Positions 9,563 through 17,902 of a DNA stretch of 64,000 nucleotides are shown piece after piece. Numbering within the stretch: position 1 is the stretch's first letter; each line of letters opens with the position of its first letter. Made by a program: the position numbers and the translations under genes. Source of the DNA: Candidatus Woesearchaeota archaeon (GTDB taxonomy: Archaea > Nanobdellota > Nanobdellia > Woesearchaeales > JACPJR01). Below the pieces are notes generated by a model that worked only from the letters and a program-made list of their open reading frames with translations, had not been told where the DNA came from and made no database searches. The stretch spans positions 73,796 through 137,795 of the forward strand of contig JACPJR010000031.1 in the NCBI GenBank assembly GCA_016187565.1, written 5' to 3'.

Positions 9563-9570
9563 TTTAAATA
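9563..9570 (+). promoter_or_regulatory. TATA-like box, leaderless promoter of the phosphotransferase gene
   Basis: TTTAAATA centred about 26 bases before the ATG at 9593, with no Shine-Dalgarno sequence between them. The spacing places the transcription start at or next to the start codon. Confidence 0.6.
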
Positions 9571-9592
9571 GATTACCTCTTTCTCTCAATTC

Positions 9593-10894
9593 ATGGGGGA
9601 GAAATACCTTTATTATCTGAAGCTCATTTTGGGAGATCTGATTCTGGTTAACCTTACCTTCTTTATCTTTACCGTACTAAAGCCCTTTCAAGAGTTCTCT
9701 TTAGCATTTCCCTATCCATATTTCCTTTTTGCAGCAATGGTAACCGTTGTGTATAGTATTGCTTTGCTCGATCTCTTCACGTACAAACGGTATAGTTCCT
9801 TTGCCATTCTCACTAAGACCAGCCGAAGTGGAGTTCTTGCTCTATTACTGATGGCTACTATTGCTTATTTTGATTGGACATTTCGTTTGCCGAGACTTCT
9901 GCTTGTTTTGCTTTTTTTGGTGAATACGTTTTTTTTAATTCTTTGGCATATGGCAATACGACCAGAAAGAGAGCAAAATCAGCGTGCTATTCTGCTGGGT
10001 CATCTGGGGAGGAACAAGCAACTTAAGGAGTACATTCAAAAAGAGTTTCACCTTATTGGGGTACTCAGCGATAAGTCGTTCAAAGACGAAACTCTGCCCT
10101 ATCTTGGAAGAATAAAGGACCTTCCCAAGGTGATGGTATCTCACAATGTAGGAATGGTTATTATTTCCCTTGATCCTAAAGAACGTGACGTTATTATGGA
10201 TATTCTCCTTCGTTGTCAACAAAGTGAGGTAACCGTAAAAGCAGTACCAACCTTATATGACTATGTCCTTACACGAAGCTCCCCTTTTAGTCACCTTATT
10301 GATCTGAGCCTTCGTCCCATACCTACACTACATCAGCTTGCAAAGCGGTGTTTTGACCTTCTGTTTTCATGCATCGGTATCCTTTTCTCTTTACCTTTCC
10401 TAATGATCATTCCTATCATGATAAAGCTTGATTCTGAAGGACCCATTCTCTATCGCCAGAGAAGAGCAGCACAGTTTAATAGACCCTTCTATATCTACAA
10501 GTTTAGAACCATGGTAACAGGAGCAGAAAAAAAAACCGGTGTTATGATCTCTGATAATGAGCAGGATCCCCGTATTACTCGTCTTGGAAGAATTCTCCGA
10601 AAAACTCACTTGGACGAGATCCCCCAATTGTTTTTAATTTTATTCGGTCAGATGTCGGTAGTTGGTCCACGACCAGAACGGCCTGCCTTAAATGAAAAAT
10701 TTGAAAAAGAGATCAATGGATGGACACGACGGGTATATGTAAAGCCAGGCTTAACAGGATTGGCCCAAATCAATGATGTCACTGGGCTAACACCAGCAGA
10801 AAAAATAAAATATGATCTCTATTATATTAATCATCAGTCTTTCATGCTTGATCTTGAGATTGTTTTTATCCAGATCTTAAAATTGCTACGTTAA
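9593..10894 (+). CDS. Polyprenyl glycosylphosphotransferase (WbaP/EpsE-type sugar transferase)
   Basis: Initiates glycan assembly by moving a sugar-1-phosphate from a nucleotide sugar to a polyprenyl phosphate. The order is four N-terminal membrane segments (to about residue 125), a Rossmann-like domain (AILLGHLGRNKQLKEY onward), one membrane-embedded helix (LLFSCIGILFSLPFLMIIP, near 255) and the conserved catalytic domain. That domain shows GPILYRQRRAAQ, FYIYKFRTM, DPRITRLGRILRKTHLDEIPQL, MSVVGPRPERP and PGLTGLAQIN. The length of 433 residues is normal for a full-length bacterial-type enzyme. It starts leaderless behind the TATA box at 9563. The next gene follows after ten bases. Confidence 0.93.
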   Translation: MGEKYLYYLKLILGDLILVNLTFFIFTVLKPFQEFSLAFPYPYFLFAAMVTVVYSIALLDLFTYKRYSSFAILTKTSRSGVLALLLMATIAYFDWTFRLPRLLLVLLFLVNTFFLILWHMAIRPEREQNQRAILLGHLGRNKQLKEYIQKEFHLIGVLSDKSFKDETLPYLGRIKDLPKVMVSHNVGMVIISLDPKERDVIMDILLRCQQSEVTVKAVPTLYDYVLTRSSPFSHLIDLSLRPIPTLHQLAKRCFDLLFSCIGILFSLPFLMIIPIMIKLDSEGPILYRQRRAAQFNRPFYIYKFRTMVTGAEKKTGVMISDNEQDPRITRLGRILRKTHLDEIPQLFLILFGQMSVVGPRPERPALNEKFEKEINGWTRRVYVKPGLTGLAQINDVTGLTPAEKIKYDLYYINHQSFMLDLEIVFIQILKLLR

Positions 10895-10904
10895 TACCGT
10901 TACG

Positions 10905-11318
10905 ATGAACCCTCAGATAACACTTCAACAGGTAAAGCCTAAAGGCATAGCACTTCACGTCGTGCTATTTACCCTCATTAGTTTAGTTCTTGGATTGCTC
11001 ATTAAAATAGCCTATCCTTCCTTTAGTTGGTGGCATGTTTTTCGGGCATCATTAGCTTTCATCTATGCAACGCTTCTTCCGGGTTATGTTTTTGTTTATT
11101 GTTATTTGTCATACCATAACCTTCGATGGCCAGAACGTTTTGGATTAAGCTTTGCTATAAGTATGGTCATTATTATTTTTCTGTTTATGTTTACCAGTCA
11201 GCTTCTTCGCATTCCGTTTGTTTCCTGGATAAGCATTGTTTTACTTTTTGGTGTTATGATCATTATGTTTTTGTTCAGAAAGAAAAGTACTTCGTTAGTG
11301 GAAGCCGCGGCGAAATAG
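10905..11318 (+). CDS. Small membrane protein, DUF1616-like N-terminal module
   Basis: A 137-residue protein with four hydrophobic segments. The stretch LAFIYATLLPGYVFVYCYL, followed by LRWPERFGLSFAISMVIII, matches the LPGY...ER..LS..S pattern at the start of archaeal DUF1616 membrane proteins, which are much longer. This one is therefore only the membrane module. It follows the phosphotransferase by ten bases and probably belongs to the glycan operon. Its biochemical role is unknown. Confidence 0.6.
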   Translation: MNPQITLQQVKPKGIALHVVLFTLISLVLGLLIKIAYPSFSWWHVFRASLAFIYATLLPGYVFVYCYLSYHNLRWPERFGLSFAISMVIIIFLFMFTSQLLRIPFVSWISIVLLFGVMIIMFLFRKKSTSLVEAAAK

Positions 11319-11362
11319 TATAGCTAAGCTCGAATGAAACACTGAAAGGATATCGTAAATCG

Positions 11363-11854
11363 TTATTTCCTAGCACTTTTGAGCCCGTTTACTGGAGAAT
11401 AGACCTCACGGAAAACCTCTTGGAGAAGAGCAACATAGACAACAAGTGTTGTACCCAAAACATCAGCAAGGATATCCTGCCATTCAACCATCCTTCCTGG
11501 AATAAAAGACTGAAGTGTTTCATCCAGGAATCCAAAGAGTAATCCAAAGAGGATCACCATGACAAAGCTGTAGCGTGCATACCTTGTTTTTTGAAGTAAT
11601 CTGAACAGCAAGTAACCAAGAATGAAATACTCAACAAGGTGTTTGAGGTAGCTGTTAAACGGATTCTCATTATCAAGATTGTAGACCTTAAAACTGATAA
11701 CCTCTTGTGAAACTTCTGTTATTTTCTGGTCAAAACCTTGCTCTTTACTCGCATCTAAAAGTGGACTCACCGAAGAAAGATAGAGGATAAACACACAATA
11801 GGTTATTACCGGAAGAATATACCATCCAAAAAATCGTGAGGTCTTCATGCTCAT
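11363..11854 (-). CDS. VanZ-like membrane protein
   Basis: The VanZ signature is clear: an N-terminal helix ending in LYLSSVSP, a central EYFILGYLLFRLL helix, and FGLLFGFLDETLQSFIPGR followed by VEWQDILADVLGT near the C-terminus. VanZ proteins are small four-helix membrane proteins; in bacteria some accompany exosortase loci and some lower teicoplanin binding, but no catalytic activity is established. The frame continues to ATG 11941; I prefer ATG 11854 because the family starts at that point and an AT-rich TATA-like stretch (about 11870-11882) lies at leaderless distance. It converges on the DUF1616-like gene. Confidence 0.75.
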   Translation of the reverse strand: MSMKTSRFFGWYILPVITYCVFILYLSSVSPLLDASKEQGFDQKITEVSQEVISFKVYNLDNENPFNSYLKHLVEYFILGYLLFRLLQKTRYARYSFVMVILFGLLFGFLDETLQSFIPGRMVEWQDILADVLGTTLVVYVALLQEVFREVYSPVNGLKSARK

Positions 11855-12076
11855 AAGAATTACGTGGGTATTAATAAATTTGCGTAATCTCATTCGGCAT
11901 TTAAGATGGACAACAAATTCGTTTCTACTTCCCAATAACATTCTTTTCGTCCTAAACTAGCCTAACAAAACCAAAAAGTATTTAAATAACATACTACTAC
12001 AGACTCTTGTATTTCCATACACGCTCATCCATATGACTTCAAATCTTATCCATATTAATAAAAAAGGTGGTATCTA

Positions 12077-13429
12077 ATGAAGTTAAAGACGCGACGATTA
12101 AAGAGGCAAAATCTGTTCAGTTTATTCTTGACATTGAGTATTATATTTATGTTGTTGCTTTCTGGACCAGTTTCTGGTATCCAAGTAGGTGTAACGAATA
12201 TCAGTGATACCACGCCAAATGAGAGCTCAGCGGTTACATTTCAAGTCTATGTTGATTTAACCTATCAAGGAGAAAATGTTCCTATTGAGAACATGACGGT
12301 AGCCTTAACTAATATCGGTGGGTTAACCAACTATACCTGTACCTTCAACACTGCAGGAACAAATCTCAGTGCGTGTTCTGGATTAACCATTACCAAACTT
12401 AATCAAGTCAACTATGGTTATGGGTACATGTGGGGATATGGTTATGGGTATATCTATAGTACTGGGCAAACAGTTTCAGGAAATACATCCTTTGGATATG
12501 GGTATGGATATGGGTATCTCGAGGGGTATGGTTATGATAATAGCAATGGTTCAGAACTCTTTTACAATGTTTCGTGGACAACCCCCTCGGTAAGTAGCAA
12601 TACAAATTATACTGTTTCCTTTACTGCTGAAACAACTAACGCTGTTGTCCAATATTTAAATTCAACAGCAGCAACCCTCCAAGTTCAGGATGTTGCAGAT
12701 AGCACCAGTCCGAGCGGTGGTAGTGGTGGTAGTGGTGGTGGTGGAACAACAACTGATGAGGTTACTGAATACAAGGAATCAAAAGCCTGGAACAAAGTCA
12801 CCGTTGGTACCGAAACCACGATGACTATCGTTGATGAAAAGATTGGTGTGAGAAAGATCCTCTTCACGCTCAACAGAGATGTGAGCGATGTTACCATGGA
12901 TGTCATTGCTTATTCAGATAGACCAACGAAGATTCCGGCCTTTGCAGGAGGAACGATCTTCCAGTATTTAGAGATCGTTACCAATCTTGTTGAGGGCGAC
13001 GTCAGTTCAGCAACTATTGACTTTAGAGTAACTAAGGCATGGTTATCCTTAAATAACATTGGTTATGATGATGTTGCGCTCTATCGTTACAAGGGTGACT
13101 GGACAGAGCTTCCAACAACCAAAGCAAGCGATGATGCAACCTATGTTTATTACTCAGCAACATCCCCTGGGTTCAGCTACTTTGCCATTGGTCAGAAGGT
13201 TGTTGCAGTACCACCAACTGAAACTGAGCCTGAAACCGGACCTGAGACAGGACCTGAAGAACAGCCTGAAACTGAGACCGGGCCTACAACAGAGCCTGAA
13301 ACCGGACCTGAAGGAGAAAAGGAATCACGAAGCTTGGCATGGCTCTGGTGGATGATAGTGATTGTGCTCGTTGTTGCTGGAGGAGCATACTACTATTTCA
13401 CCTACTACCGGCCAAAGTCAAAAGCATAA
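12077..13429 (+). CDS. Cell-surface protein with Tyr-Gly-rich segment and PGF-pre-PGF domain
   Basis: A secreted, membrane-anchored protein of 450 residues. A signal peptide (about residues 13-34) leads into a beta-rich domain interrupted by a Tyr/Gly-rich stretch (about 112-158, GYGYG repeats), a Gly/Ser linker (about 215-227), and a PGF-pre-PGF domain (about 232-378: SKAWNKVTVG, FTLNRDVSDVTMDVIAY, YLEIVTNL, FRVTKAWL, VALYRYKGDWTELPT, SPGFSYFAIG). A Thr/Glu/Pro/Gly repeat stalk (380-418) precedes a C-terminal helix and RPKSKA tail. The PGF-pre-PGF domain normally precedes a PGF-CTERM sorting signal; here the C-terminus has no PGF motif, so it may simply stay inserted. GGTGGT before ATG 12077 supports the start. 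Confidence 0.85.
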   Translation: MKLKTRRLKRQNLFSLFLTLSIIFMLLLSGPVSGIQVGVTNISDTTPNESSAVTFQVYVDLTYQGENVPIENMTVALTNIGGLTNYTCTFNTAGTNLSACSGLTITKLNQVNYGYGYMWGYGYGYIYSTGQTVSGNTSFGYGYGYGYLEGYGYDNSNGSELFYNVSWTTPSVSSNTNYTVSFTAETTNAVVQYLNSTAATLQVQDVADSTSPSGGSGGSGGGGTTTDEVTEYKESKAWNKVTVGTETTMTIVDEKIGVRKILFTLNRDVSDVTMDVIAYSDRPTKIPAFAGGTIFQYLEIVTNLVEGDVSSATIDFRVTKAWLSLNNIGYDDVALYRYKGDWTELPTTKASDDATYVYYSATSPGFSYFAIGQKVVAVPPTETEPETGPETGPEEQPETETGPTTEPETGPEGEKESRSLAWLWWMIVIVLVVAGGAYYYFTYYRPKSKA

Positions 13430-13470
13430 GCTTTTGCCTTTTTTACTTTTTTATATTTTATTTTAACCTT
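13430..13470 (+). terminator. T-rich archaeal-type terminator
   Basis: Several runs of T (including T6 and longer T-dominated stretches) directly follow the stop of the surface-protein gene, as expected for intrinsic termination in archaea. Confidence 0.55.
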
Positions 13471-13534
13471 TAAGTCACTTATTTTTCAGTCGTAAGTTTG
13501 TTGTACATTTGTAGTTGTAAAAAGAGGTAAGATC

Positions 13535-14020
13535 ATGCAGCGTCGCCGTAAAGCCCAAGTAGCGATGGAGTTCTTAATGACCTATGGTTGGGCAATTCTC
13601 ATTGTTTTAACCGCTATTGCTGCACTCTCCTATTTTGGTGTTCTTGATCTTTCACGATTTTTGCCAGAGCGATGTAACTTCCCTGTTGGCTTGGACTGTC
13701 TTGATAAGCCAGCCCTTGACACGAGTAATGGCGTAATGAAACTAGCGTTAAAGAATAACCTTGGTTTTGATATAGAAATTCAGAACGATATTGATGGAAC
13801 CGATGATTGTAATACAGTGGCCAGTGCTAATCTTACTATTGATGGTGTTCCAAAAACTCTTCCTTTGAATGTAACAAATAATGATCAGTTTATCATGAAT
13901 ATTGATTGTGGTGACATTAGTGAAGGGCCTTTTCGAACAGATATTACCTTCACATACAACAATTATGAGACGGGTTTAACCCATAAAATCGCTGGCAGTA
14001 TCCGTGGCAATGCTAATTGA
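13535..14020 (+). CDS. Archaeal pilin-like protein with class III signal peptide
   Basis: The N-terminus has a basic MQRRRK leader, then AQVAMEFLMTYGWAILIVL, the conserved class III (type IV pilin-like) signal typical of many DPANN genomes. A prepilin peptidase would cut after the basic leader and the hydrophobic helix would then pack into a filament or anchor the protein. The mature part (about 130 residues) has Cys near residues 47, 54 and in DDC and NIDCGD contexts, plus several possible Asn glycosylation sites (NLT, NVT). The start at 13535 follows AAGAGGTAAG at normal spacing. A second protein of this kind is at 42164. Confidence 0.85.
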   Translation: MQRRRKAQVAMEFLMTYGWAILIVLTAIAALSYFGVLDLSRFLPERCNFPVGLDCLDKPALDTSNGVMKLALKNNLGFDIEIQNDIDGTDDCNTVASANLTIDGVPKTLPLNVTNNDQFIMNIDCGDISEGPFRTDITFTYNNYETGLTHKIAGSIRGNAN

Positions 14021-14062
14021 TTTTCGTTAGTTTGGCTATGCTGCAACACGAAATTCCGTATC

Positions 14063-15181
14063 TTAAAATTCATCAAGAACACTTTGTATCTCTTGAACCG
14101 TTTCTTCCCATGAAAATCGTTCTCCGACAGTTTTGCGTGCATTTTCCCCTACTTTATTTCTCAGCTGCTCATCATCCAGCAGCCAGTTTAATTTAAGGGA
14201 TAAGACAAACGGATTCTTTTTTGGGAAAAAGCATCCATTTTCCTTCTCGATAATGTACTCTTTCATATTACCAATAGGAGTGACAAGCACCGGAAGCCCA
14301 CAGGCCATAGCTTCCATGGTTGCCAATGATGAGGTCTCTGTTAATGAAGGGAGTACATAGATGTCCATAGCTTGGAGATATGGTACAACCTTATTTTGAC
14401 TACCAACAAAGAGGATATCTGCTCTTTTGCTGGATATTTCTTCATATTCTTTGATCCCAGAACCAACAATCAAAAGCTTTACGTCCTTACGCTTGGTTCT
14501 CAGTCGAACAAACGCTCGATAGAGGGTAATAAGATCCTTTTCTCGGCCAATCCTTCCTGAAAACCCTATCACCTTGTAGCTTGGATCAATCCCTATCTTT
14601 TGTTTTGCCATTGCTTTGTCTGTTGTGGGTTTGAATTTATTCGTGTCTGTTCCAAGTTGGATGATGACCTTTTTTGTTTCAATCTTCTCATGCATGAATA
14701 ATTCAGAAACTTCAAGCGAAGGAACGAGTAAAAGGTCACACTTTCTGTACAGATTTCTTGCAAGGGCCTTTGCAAAGATTCTGATCAAGAATTTAAATTT
14801 GCCAACGCTTTTCGTAAACAATTCCCATTCAATTGAATGAATGTAGGAGATGACTGGTACTTTTGCATAATGTGCTGCATTGATCGCAGCGATACCTATA
14901 GGCCCTAATGTCTGGTTAAAAACTATATCGGCCTTTGTCACATACGCCTTTACTGTTTTCTGGGGGATCTTTGTCAAAGGAATGTCTGAAACCGCAAAAG
15001 GAGAGAGGGGAATTCTCACGATAGTTACGTTTTCTATGTCTTTTTTTTCTCCAGGAAAGTCAGGAACAATAAGGGTAATATCGTATTTTTCCTTTAACCG
15101 TGGAACCATCTCTGAGAGAAATCGGGCAATGCCATCCCAGCGTGGTAAAAAACAGTCTGATGTTATTAACAGCTTTTTCAT
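14063..15181 (-). CDS. GT4 family glycosyltransferase
   Basis: A GT-B fold retaining glycosyltransferase (372 residues). The N-terminal KLLITSDCFLPRWDGIARFLSEM is the usual acceptor-side start. The C-terminal nucleotide-sugar domain begins at KVIGFSGRIGREKDLITLYRAF and contains LLIVGSG, the E-x7-E motif in TETSSLATMEAMACGLPVL, and a final W-x-x-x-V motif. It probably extends the surface glycan or a glycolipid. It is followed, in the same direction, after a 49-base gap upstream, by the PIG-L deacetylase gene, a pairing that suggests glycolipid or N-acetyl-sugar processing. Confidence 0.9.
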   Translation of the reverse strand: MKKLLITSDCFLPRWDGIARFLSEMVPRLKEKYDITLIVPDFPGEKKDIENVTIVRIPLSPFAVSDIPLTKIPQKTVKAYVTKADIVFNQTLGPIGIAAINAAHYAKVPVISYIHSIEWELFTKSVGKFKFLIRIFAKALARNLYRKCDLLLVPSLEVSELFMHEKIETKKVIIQLGTDTNKFKPTTDKAMAKQKIGIDPSYKVIGFSGRIGREKDLITLYRAFVRLRTKRKDVKLLIVGSGIKEYEEISSKRADILFVGSQNKVVPYLQAMDIYVLPSLTETSSLATMEAMACGLPVLVTPIGNMKEYIIEKENGCFFPKKNPFVLSLKLNWLLDDEQLRNKVGENARKTVGERFSWEETVQEIQSVLDEF

Positions 15182-15230
15182 GGTTTCTCTTGCCTGCTGC
15201 TTTATGAGGGATTATTCTTCACATCACTTG

Positions 15231-15869
15231 TTACTTTATTTTATAAAATACCTCAGCATATTTTGCATGATGTCGTAATCCATTGATAATTGCTTGGAGA
15301 TAAACCTTCCAGAGGAGACTGATCATGGTCATTTTTTGGCTTTTATGGCGTGCGAAAGAATCGAGTTTAAGTGAAAAAGTATCTGAGATATCAACCACCA
15401 GCTTTGGAAGGTCTCGTTCCTTGAAGTTAAAGAGATTCCATACATTAAAGCTATACACCTCACAGTCTATCTTTTGTGTTATTTCGAGCACGGTTTCATA
15501 AACTACACGATGATCAGGATGAGGATCATCAAGAGAATGAGTAAAGATCTTTTTGGGTTGCTTCTCTGCAATAATAGCTTCCATCTGTTCTTTGATCCCT
15601 TTCTCTTGAATTTCTTCGCGAAAATGTCCTTCTTTTAAACCAAAAAAGAAGATATCCTTCCCGCCCAGAACTTTGTCAGATGCATGTGCCTCTTTTATTC
15701 GCATCTCAGCCGTAATCTCACCCTTCAACCAAGGATGGCTTTGCTCACCATAGGAAAAGATATAGGTGTACACCTCATACCCTTGCCTGGCATATTTTGC
15801 TAATGTTCCCCCAGCTCCGAGAATTTGGTCGTCGTTATGGGCACAAAACGTGATAATTGTATCTGCCAT
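15231..15869 (-). CDS. PIG-L/LmbE family deacetylase
   Basis: A zinc-dependent N-acetyl-sugar deacetylase family protein of 212 residues. The usual N-terminal AHPDDE motif appears as AHNDDQ: the metal-binding His and Asp and the catalytic Asp are kept, while Pro and the final Glu are replaced. The second motif DPHPDHRVVYE supplies the remaining His ligand. Substrates in this family are GlcNAc-linked lipids or thiols. The start is ATG 15869 because a TATA-like box at 15891-15900 on this strand is about 26 bases away; a TTG four codons upstream is less likely. It lies directly upstream of the GT4 gene on the same strand. Confidence 0.85.
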   Translation of the reverse strand: MADTIITFCAHNDDQILGAGGTLAKYARQGYEVYTYIFSYGEQSHPWLKGEITAEMRIKEAHASDKVLGGKDIFFFGLKEGHFREEIQEKGIKEQMEAIIAEKQPKKIFTHSLDDPHPDHRVVYETVLEITQKIDCEVYSFNVWNLFNFKERDLPKLVVDISDTFSLKLDSFARHKSQKMTMISLLWKVYLQAIINGLRHHAKYAEVFYKIK

Positions 15870-15890
15870 ACACTCTTTCAAGAACAGGTT

Positions 15891-15900
15891 ATTAATATAG
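15891..15900 (-). promoter_or_regulatory. TATA-like box of the PIG-L deacetylase gene
   Basis: CTATATTAAT on the minus strand, centred about 26 bases before ATG 15869. It stands back to back with the forward box at 15919. Confidence 0.5.
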
Positions 15901-15918
15901 TTTGCCTCAAATCGAACG

Positions 15919-15927
15919 TTTTATATA
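15919..15927 (+). promoter_or_regulatory. TATA-like box of the ectodomain-protein gene
   Basis: TTTTATATA centred about 27 bases before ATG 15950. The mRNA is probably leaderless. Confidence 0.55.
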
Positions 15928-15949
15928 GGAGTTCAGCTTATAATTCTGT

Positions 15950-17140
15950 ATGGATTATTGCCGGCTGAAAAAGAGGAAAGTATGGTATTGTTTAGTGACT
16001 TTTGCATGTTTGTTTGCTCTGGTTTTTTTCTTGCCATCAGCACGAGCAATAACCTTAACTGTTGAACCAAAAGCGCTCTCATTTCAGGATGCGTATCTTG
16101 GGGGATATTCTTCAAAGACCATTATCATTACCTCTGATAGTGAGCAGATAGTCGATGTTAATAGTAGTGTCAGCGGGCAAGCCAAAGACTGGATAACTAT
16201 TGAACCAAAAACCGATCTTAGTGTTCGAAAAGATTCCCCGGTTATTTTTGATGTTGTTTTAACCCCTCCTCAGGATGTTTCTCCCGGGAGTTATGATGCA
16301 CAGTTGACTATTTTTTTCTCCAGTCGGTATCTTCCAACGATTAGTGTCGAAAGAGAGACGTATCATACCATTGCCATCCGTATTCAGCTTTCTGCAACCG
16401 AGCATGAGGGTTTTGTCGTAGAAAATGTTACGGTGTTTGACACTGAAGTTGGCAGACCACTTGACCTTGCTCTTGTTCTGGCTAACGAAGGAAACCTTGA
16501 AGCTAATCCTGTAGTAACGATCAAAGTAAAGGATGGTGAGAGGGTTGTGGCAGTGAATGATTATACGACAAGCATTCCACCCTTGAACAAGAAACGCCTC
16601 AATCTTGCATTTCCTTTTGAATCTCCCCCAGGAAAATACATAACCGAACTCCTGTTCTTAGCGAACCATACCCTTGTACAACAAGAATCTCGATCGTTTG
16701 AGGTATTTTCCCAAGGAACGCTTCTGAAGAAAGGAAATCTTCTTGCCGTAGATGTTAATGAGCAAAATACTGTTGGAAATCCTATTACTATTGCAGGGTA
16801 TTTTAAAAATAATGGAGAAACCTCGCTTAATGGGATACTTCGAGCAACGATTTATCGTGATAATGTGGAAGTATTTACTCTTGAGAGTGAGGAGTTTTAT
16901 GTGCCTCTCGGAGATACAAAGACCGTTCATTTAATGTATACGCCCCAACAGGTAGGAACCTATCGTGTTGTGACTCAAGTGTACTATGAAGATACGGTAA
17001 CTGATGAACAACAAGCTACCTTTAATGTTGTTGAGGAAGTCGTACCCTTAGGAATGAGTGCCATGGTTCTTGTTATCTCTTTTATTTTGGTATTATTTAC
17101 CTTACGTATAGTGTCCAAAAAACACGTAGAACATGAATAA
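15950..17140 (+). CDS. Membrane-anchored extracellular protein with Ig-like beta domains
   Basis: A 396-residue protein with an N-terminal signal peptide (cytoplasmic MDYCRLKKRK, hydrophobic helix to about residue 31, ending SARA), an extracellular part of about 330 residues and a C-terminal helix (MSAMVLVISFILVLFTL). The ectodomain looks like three beta-sandwich units of about 100 residues; FDVVLTPPQDVSPGSYDAQL and LALVLANEGNLEANP are typical of NPCBM/CARDB-like or COG1470-like domains. No catalytic motif is visible. The next, very small membrane gene overlaps its stop, and a rhomboid protease follows, which could have this protein as a substrate (guess). Confidence 0.7.
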   Translation: MDYCRLKKRKVWYCLVTFACLFALVFFLPSARAITLTVEPKALSFQDAYLGGYSSKTIIITSDSEQIVDVNSSVSGQAKDWITIEPKTDLSVRKDSPVIFDVVLTPPQDVSPGSYDAQLTIFFSSRYLPTISVERETYHTIAIRIQLSATEHEGFVVENVTVFDTEVGRPLDLALVLANEGNLEANPVVTIKVKDGERVVAVNDYTTSIPPLNKKRLNLAFPFESPPGKYITELLFLANHTLVQQESRSFEVFSQGTLLKKGNLLAVDVNEQNTVGNPITIAGYFKNNGETSLNGILRATIYRDNVEVFTLESEEFYVPLGDTKTVHLMYTPQQVGTYRVVTQVYYEDTVTDEQQATFNVVEEVVPLGMSAMVLVISFILVLFTLRIVSKKHVEHE

Positions 17141-17273
17141 TCCTTTACTCTTCCTTGGTGTCAGTATGACAAGTATCGTGCTGATTATTTTTCTTCTGAT
17201 ATATATTCTCTTCAAAAAAAAACGTATGAGACGATTTGTCCTCAGAAACGAAGAACTGGAAAAGTTTTTTTGA
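17133..17273 (+). CDS. 46-residue single-span membrane microprotein
   Basis: An ATG inside the last codons of the preceding gene opens 46 residues: MNNPLLFLGVSM, one hydrophobic helix (to LLIYILF) and a strongly basic tail KKKRMRRFVLRNEELEKFF. The overlap suggests translational coupling, and the hydrophobic-then-positive layout is what a real inner-membrane microprotein would show. The next gene starts 15 bases later. No family is recognised. It is too short to rule out chance from this sequence alone. Confidence 0.55.
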   Translation: MNNPLLFLGVSMTSIVLIIFLLIYILFKKKRMRRFVLRNEELEKFF

Positions 17274-17288
17274 ATTTCCAAACAAAAC

Positions 17289-17885
17289 ATGAGAAAAGCA
17301 GTCATTGTTGTTATTACGGTATTTATTATTGTCATAAGCTCACTTGTTTATCTCCTGATTCCTAATTCTGTAAATACGCTTGCATTTTCCGGAGAGGCAT
17401 TTCTGCGTGGAGAACTCTACCGTTTGGTTACCTTCCCTTTCTCTCACGAAAATCTCTTTCATTTGGTCGAGAACATTGTTGCCTTGAGTGTTATTGCCTT
17501 ACTTGCCTATGAGCTTCATTTTCATGGTTTTGACTTTCTTCTTGTGTTTTTTGGTGCTGGCCTTCTTCTTGCGTTTGCTGATCTTCTTTTTTTTCCGGCG
17601 ATCATCCTTGCAGGCACATCGTTAGGAATATACGCAGTGCTTGGTACATTGGTGCTGAAGGGAGATAAGTTCCTGCCAAAAAAACTTATGATCCCCTTGT
17701 TAATATTTTCAATTTTTTCGAAACTTTTATATGATCTTTACACTTGTCAGAGTTGTATTACCCAAGAAACAGTGAATCAAGCATTGTTTCATTTTTTTGG
17801 ATTTGGCACAGGAATGATCATTTGTGTTATGATCAAAGGAATGAAGGAGCGGAAAGTGGCATTTTTATATAGTGATGATGATTAG
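17289..17885 (+). CDS. Rhomboid-family intramembrane serine protease
   Basis: A 198-residue protein with about six membrane helices and the rhomboid layout. GELYRLVTFPFSHENLFHLVEN (residues 41-62) corresponds to the family's L1/TM2 region with the H-x3-N motif (His58, Asn62). AGTSLGIYAVLG holds the probable catalytic Ser111 in a GTSLG version of GxSG, and LFHFFGFGTGM holds the partner His168. The catalytic dyad is therefore intact although the motif is atypical. Rhomboids cut transmembrane segments of other proteins near the outer face. Neighbours are single-span membrane proteins, which are plausible substrates. Confidence 0.75.
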   Translation: MRKAVIVVITVFIIVISSLVYLLIPNSVNTLAFSGEAFLRGELYRLVTFPFSHENLFHLVENIVALSVIALLAYELHFHGFDFLLVFFGAGLLLAFADLLFFPAIILAGTSLGIYAVLGTLVLKGDKFLPKKLMIPLLIFSIFSKLLYDLYTCQSCITQETVNQALFHFFGFGTGMIICVMIKGMKERKVAFLYSDDD

Positions 17886-17902
17886 TCCTCTGAGGTGAAA
17901 TT

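Noticed and set aside
12408-12540. Tandem short repeats in the Tyr-Gly-rich segment taken as a CRISPR-like or satellite array
   Set aside because: The repeat period follows codons for Tyr-Gly within a protein frame and has no spacers.
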